Part shown: positions 61,363 to 64,000 of the stretch, one piece after another
Position numbering within the stretch: position 1 is the stretch's first letter
Layout of the letters: every line of letters starts with the position of its first letter
NCBI GenBank assembly: GCA_039793685.1
Contig: JBDRAL010000007.1
Coordinates: 1 to 64,000 of the forward strand
DNA length: 64,000 bases
Reading direction: 5' to 3'
Source: JAAFHI01 sp039793685
Lineage (GTDB): Bacteria > Acidobacteriota > Blastocatellia > Chloracidobacteriales > Chloracidobacteriaceae
Translations under genes and position numbers: made by a program
Notes under the pieces: model-generated
What the model was told of the DNA's origin: nothing
The model's database searches: none
Seen by the model: the letters and a program-made list of their open reading frames with translations, nothing else

Positions 61363-61556
61363 AAAATTTTCGATTGAAGATTTTTGATCGAAGATTTTCG
61401 ATTGAAGAATGAAGATTTTCCATTGTCGAATGAGGCAGCCGCGTTCATCGGGCATCCCAATCGAAAATCTTCAATCCGCAATCTTCAATGAGAAAAGGGT
61501 TTCGAGATTGTGCCACCAATCTAAAATCTTCAATCTGAAATCTTCAATCTAAAATT
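61363..61556. repeat. heptad arrays (GATTGAA/GATTTTC, then AATCTTC)
   Basis: Left part 61366-61432 has GATTGAA, GATTTTC and variants; right parts 61459-61490 and 61518-61556 have the reverse-complement AATCTTC/AATCTAA types. They fill most of the spacer between the tyrosine phosphatase gene and the anti-sigma-like gene. Confidence 0.9.
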
Positions 61557-61559
61557 CCC

Positions 61560-62126
61560 TCATCGGCCTTCCCGCCACGATTGCACGAGCGCCCGCTGTG
61601 CGTTGGTCTCGGGGGACATTCGGTATGACTTCGGGTCGTTCCGGCGCAGCGTTTCAATCACGCGCAGTACGTTTTCCGGCGTCGCCAGCCCCCGGCGAAT
61701 GAGAAACGTTCCGATGACCGTGCCCGTCCGGCCGATGCCTCCCCAGCAATGAACGTACGTCGGACGGCCCGCGTTCAAACCTTCGTCCAGCCGATCGAGG
61801 ATTTCGGTCAGGAATTCCGGCGTCGGCGTCGAAAGATCGTGAATCGGAAACCGCAGCGGATCGACCGCGACCTCATGTTTTTGGGCGATTTTATGAAAAA
61901 CCGTCGCGTAGTCGGTGAACTTTTCCCCGTCGTGGTCGAGTTCGTCCGGTTCCATCAGGTTGAAAATGCGCCGGATGCCGCACTCGAACAGTCCGCGAAT
62001 CTTCTTTTTTTCCAGCGCCGGGTCCTTGCTGCCGGGAAAATGCCCGGCGAGCAGCAGATTCGGCACCACCCAGTACGATCGCTCGAACGGCGTACCCTCG
62101 GTCGGATTGTCGGCGATTTTCAACAT
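61560..62126 (-). CDS. protein tyrosine/dual-specificity phosphatase
   Basis: A protein of 188 residues. The CX5R phosphate loop is C127 to R133 in HCWGGIGRTGT, and the general acid may be D97 in FPIHDLSTP. The enzyme fold and length suit a dual-specificity or PTP-like phosphatase of the type often annotated as ADP-ribosyl- or protein-tyrosine phosphatase. The target is unknown. It has no signal peptide and no partner kinase nearby. Heptad arrays flank it on both sides. Confidence 0.88.
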   Translation of the reverse strand: MLKIADNPTEGTPFERSYWVVPNLLLAGHFPGSKDPALEKKKIRGLFECGIRRIFNLMEPDELDHDGEKFTDYATVFHKIAQKHEVAVDPLRFPIHDLSTPTPEFLTEILDRLDEGLNAGRPTYVHCWGGIGRTGTVIGTFLIRRGLATPENVLRVIETLRRNDPKSYRMSPETNAQRALVQSWREGR

Positions 62127-62138
62127 AAATCAGTCGTC

Positions 62139-62274
62139 GGCAGCCAGTGGTCAGTAGTCAGCAGCCAGCGGCCAGTGGTCAGTGGTCAGTAAAAATTTCA
62201 TCCAAAAATCGAAGTTGGGAAATTCCGGCAATGTGTAGTGGTCTTTTTCTGGCCACTGGCGACTGGCCACTGCC
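62139..62274. repeat. inverted heptad arrays (CAGTGGT/CAGCGGC type)
   Basis: Left array 62139-62190 has units of CAGTGGT, CAGTAGT and CAGCAGC type; right array 62249-62274 has TGGCCACTGGCGACTGGC. They lie between the SUFU-like gene and the phosphatase gene and belong to the same family as 9914 and 55019. Confidence 0.88.
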
Positions 62275-62277
62275 TTG

Positions 62278-62859
62278 CTACCGTCGCGTAAACGGGTCCA
62301 CGTCATTCGTCTTCAGATATTCCACGAACGCCTGCGGGCCGTTGTTGGCGAAGACGAAACTTTCATAGCTCGTGAGCGGGATGGCGTAGAGCATCCGCAC
62401 CTCGCCGGTTTCGTCTTCGAGCGTGTCCGGGTCGTCCTCGACGAGCGCCGGGTGAAACAGTACGTCATGGCAGGTCGGAAACAGCGGCACGCCCGAAGCG
62501 TAGGTCACGCGCTCCCACCAGTCGAATTTCGCCCGGCGGCGAAACGGAAATTCCGCGAGGTTCGCCAGAAATTGCGCCACCGAAATCTGCTCGGCCTGCG
62601 TCGTTCGTCCTTTAATCAAAAGATGAACTTCCGCCGTGAAATCGGTATCGGGAATCTCCCGCTCCGACATGCCGAGCGTGTTGAACGCCGTCGCCGTCCC
62701 CTCGCCGTCTTCCCAGATCGCGATGTGCAGATGGGTGAGGCTTTCCGAGCCGTCGGGCGCGAAATTGAAGGCGGCGACGTTGGTCGGGCGGCCCCAGCGT
62801 TCGGTGAGTTGCTGAAAGATGCGCCGCATTTTCGGCGTCGGGGCGAGATTCGGGTTCAT
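62278..62859 (-). CDS. suppressor-of-fused-like (SUFU) domain protein
   Basis: A protein of 193 residues. FNTLGMSEREIP, the segment LANLAEFPFRRRAKFDWWERV, and LFPTCHDVLFHPALV with LYAIPLTSYESFVFA near the C-terminus follow the bacterial SUFU-domain plan, in which a LGMS and a DW or GE motif recur. Bacterial SUFU proteins are often found near polymorphic toxins as immunity or adaptor proteins. No toxin is near here. The start overlaps the stop of the 62856 gene by four bases. Confidence 0.6.
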   Translation of the reverse strand: MNPNLAPTPKMRRIFQQLTERWGRPTNVAAFNFAPDGSESLTHLHIAIWEDGEGTATAFNTLGMSEREIPDTDFTAEVHLLIKGRTTQAEQISVAQFLANLAEFPFRRRAKFDWWERVTYASGVPLFPTCHDVLFHPALVEDDPDTLEDETGEVRMLYAIPLTSYESFVFANNGPQAFVEYLKTNDVDPFTRR

Positions 62860-63335
62860 TTGGCGGGGGCGTTGATCGGCGACGGCTCGGCGGAAACCAG
62901 CACGCCTTTCTGAATGATGACCGGGTAAACCGAGCCGGGTTTGAATTTTACGAATTCATCGAATTTCGTCTCGAATTCATAGACGCGGGCGCTTTTCGTA
63001 CCGCGAAACCGGACGACGTACCGCTCGGTCCGCTTGCCCGCGCGGTGATTGCCGTCATCGGGAATTTTCGGCCAGCGCGGCTCGAAATTGGTATCGCTGT
63101 CGGTCACTTCGCGCAGCGCGATCCAGTGTTCGGACGGGTCCTTGGCGGTCGGCGGCTGGCGCTGTTCAAGCTGGATCGTCCGCTGCCATTCGACGCCGAC
63201 AACCGTCATTTCATGCTTTTGCGGACTCGTCGCCCAGTACAACAGACCAGAAAACACCGCCGCGATAAGAAGAATCATCCCGCCGCAGCCGAGCGCGACG
63301 TGCTTGATTGGAAAACCGGGATCGGGAGAAGCCAT
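62856..63335 (-). CDS. single-pass membrane protein, unrecognised
   Basis: A protein of 159 residues from the ATG at 63335; reading further up gives SLHPSSFIL, encoded by a heptad array and not coding. One membrane helix lies near residues 12-32 (ALGCGGMILLIAAVFSGLLYW). The rest is a small beta-rich domain with MTVVGVEWQRTIQLEQ and VYEFETKFDEFVKFKPG. The family is not recognised. Its stop overlaps the start of the SUFU-like gene by four bases, so they are coupled. Confidence 0.72.
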   Translation of the reverse strand: MASPDPGFPIKHVALGCGGMILLIAAVFSGLLYWATSPQKHEMTVVGVEWQRTIQLEQRQPPTAKDPSEHWIALREVTDSDTNFEPRWPKIPDDGNHRAGKRTERYVVRFRGTKSARVYEFETKFDEFVKFKPGSVYPVIIQKGVLVSAEPSPINAPAK

Positions 63336-63341
63336 TGGGGA

Positions 63342-63482
63342 AAGGATGAAGGATGAGGGATGAAGTGAAAGGGATGAATGATGAGGGATGAGGGATGAAA
63401 AAAGCAATTCGTGTTGCTCGAAAAGCAGATTCAACTCCGCCGCCTCCTTTTTTCATCCCTCATCCTTCATCCCTCATCCCTT
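63342..63482. repeat. inverted heptad arrays (GGATGAA/GGATGAG type)
   Basis: Left arm 63342-63403 has GGATGAA and GGATGAG units with imperfect ones; right arm 63448-63482 has the reverse-complement CTCATCC and TTCATCC units. They flank about 45 nt. Part of the right arm enters the last codons of the aldo/keto reductase-like gene, whose C-terminus encoded there reads MSKG. Confidence 0.9.
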
Positions 63483-64000
63483 GCTCATGTCCGACACCAG
63501 TCGCGCGAGCCACGGCTGCTTGTGATGTTCGCGGACGGATTTCCCGACGCGCTTCATCCAGGCGAGTTCGTCGGCGGACATCGGGCCGCGGTCGAGGGCT
63601 TCGAGCGCGCCGTCGAGTTCGCCGCCGTCCGCCGGTCCCGCGAGGACGACGTCCACGTTCGGGTTCGTCAGCGGAAAACGGTAGCAATCCGCCGGCGTGG
63701 GCAGTTTTTCGCCCGGCGGACAGAATTTCGGGTCGAGCAGCGATCCCCAGCGCGTCGCGGTGTAGGCCACCACGCCCACCCGCCGCTGATTGAGGAAGGG
63801 AAAAACTTCTTCTTCCGCGCCCGGATGCGCCGCGTTGTAGCGGACCATGATCGAGTCGATTTCCGGCGCGGCGATAAAGTCTTTAAATACTTTGCGTTCG
63901 TGGCAGGAAATCATGACGGACCGCGCGCGGCCGGCGTCCTTGAGCGCCTGCGCGGCGTCGAGGATGCGGCGCGGCGGCAGTTTGTTCCACCAGCCGAGCA
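63474..64000 (-). CDS. aldo/keto reductase-like protein, 5-prime end outside the window
   Basis: The C-terminal 175 residues of a larger protein; the frame stays open to the window end (upstream part begins LGWWNKLPPRRILDAAQAL). MISCHERKVFKDFIA and SIMVRYNAAHPGAEEEVFP are typical late strands of the aldo/keto reductase barrel, as in the many Blastocatellia-type AKRs. NPNVDVVLAGPADGGEL and the C-terminal helix LARLVSDMSKG fit the family end. The catalytic Tyr/Lys region is outside the window. The substrate is unknown. Confidence 0.8.
   Translation of the reverse strand, partial: LGWWNKLPPRRILDAAQALKDAGRARSVMISCHERKVFKDFIAAPEIDSIMVRYNAAHPGAEEEVFPFLNQRRVGVVAYTATRWGSLLDPKFCPPGEKLPTPADCYRFPLTNPNVDVVLAGPADGGELDGALEALDRGPMSADELAWMKRVGKSVREHHKQPWLARLVSDMSKG

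Noticed and set aside
25301..63482. CRISPR array
   Set aside because: The heptad arrays are direct 7-nt tandem units without spacers of 30-40 nt, and no cas genes occur.

Overview
The window is a GC-rich bacterial chromosomal segment, densely coded on both strands. No phage, IS transposase, rRNA operon or CRISPR array is visible. The protein repertoire suggests Acidobacteriota, perhaps a Blastocatellia-like lineage: a TonB receptor with a carboxypeptidase-regulatory-like N-terminus, a giant delta-60/BACON-like protein, a fused Nudix/metallo-beta-lactamase protein, a one-chain 2-oxoacid dehydrogenase E1, futalosine hydrolase and TonB-C-terminal periplasmic proteins. This lineage is inferred from protein character only, not from a marker gene.

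Layout. 0-9 kb: a FecA-like receptor (minus) behind a 30-residue Cys/Lys-rich peptide and a Fur-box-like promoter; then two large proteins (plus), of which the second looks like a P47/OrfX-type TULIP protein with Ig-like repeats. 9-16 kb: DUF445 protein, membrane glycosyltransferase, AraC/GyrI-like regulator, a TetR regulator and an SDR enzyme sharing one operator sequence, a dienelactone hydrolase, an 18-codon ORF with an extended Shine-Dalgarno, and tRNA-Asn. 16-24 kb: zinc ribbon, BrkB-Nudix/MBL pair, glgC, SDR, and a cNMP-binding/DUF4388 protein coupled to UDP-glucuronate decarboxylase. 24-40 kb: acyl-CoA dehydrogenase, fused E1, TonB-like paralogues, M48 protease, SpoIID/LytB protein, DUF4126-bioD-pip operon, lpdA. 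40-47 kb: a 2134-residue delta-60/BACON protein and a helicase with only its first RecA lobe. 47-64 kb: acyltransferase, mqnB, ilvE, MocR regulator, SDR, a catalytically defective M16 protein, two proteins with a shared C-terminal module, an orphan PotB-like permease, an LD-carboxypeptidase/Pcp/membrane-protein operon, a tyrosine phosphatase, a SUFU-like protein and a partial aldo/keto reductase.

The most unusual signal lies between the genes. Nearly every longer spacer holds short arrays with a 7-nt period (GGATGAA, GTCTGGA, GATTGAA/GATTTTC, CAGTGGC, CAATGGA, GAATTGA, GGGGGAT, GCGGAAT and TCGGGTT types). They often occur as two arms in inverted orientation, and two pairs are perfect 34-35 bp inverted repeats that mirror each irregular unit. 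One array lies inside a coding sequence. A second layer of modular palindromic repeats includes two copies of a composite element of about 180 bp.

Readings: iron uptake appears Fur-controlled, the TetR-SDR unit appears self-regulated, E1 and lpdA supply parts of a 2-oxoacid dehydrogenase complex, and four-base ATGA overlaps mark translationally coupled operons.
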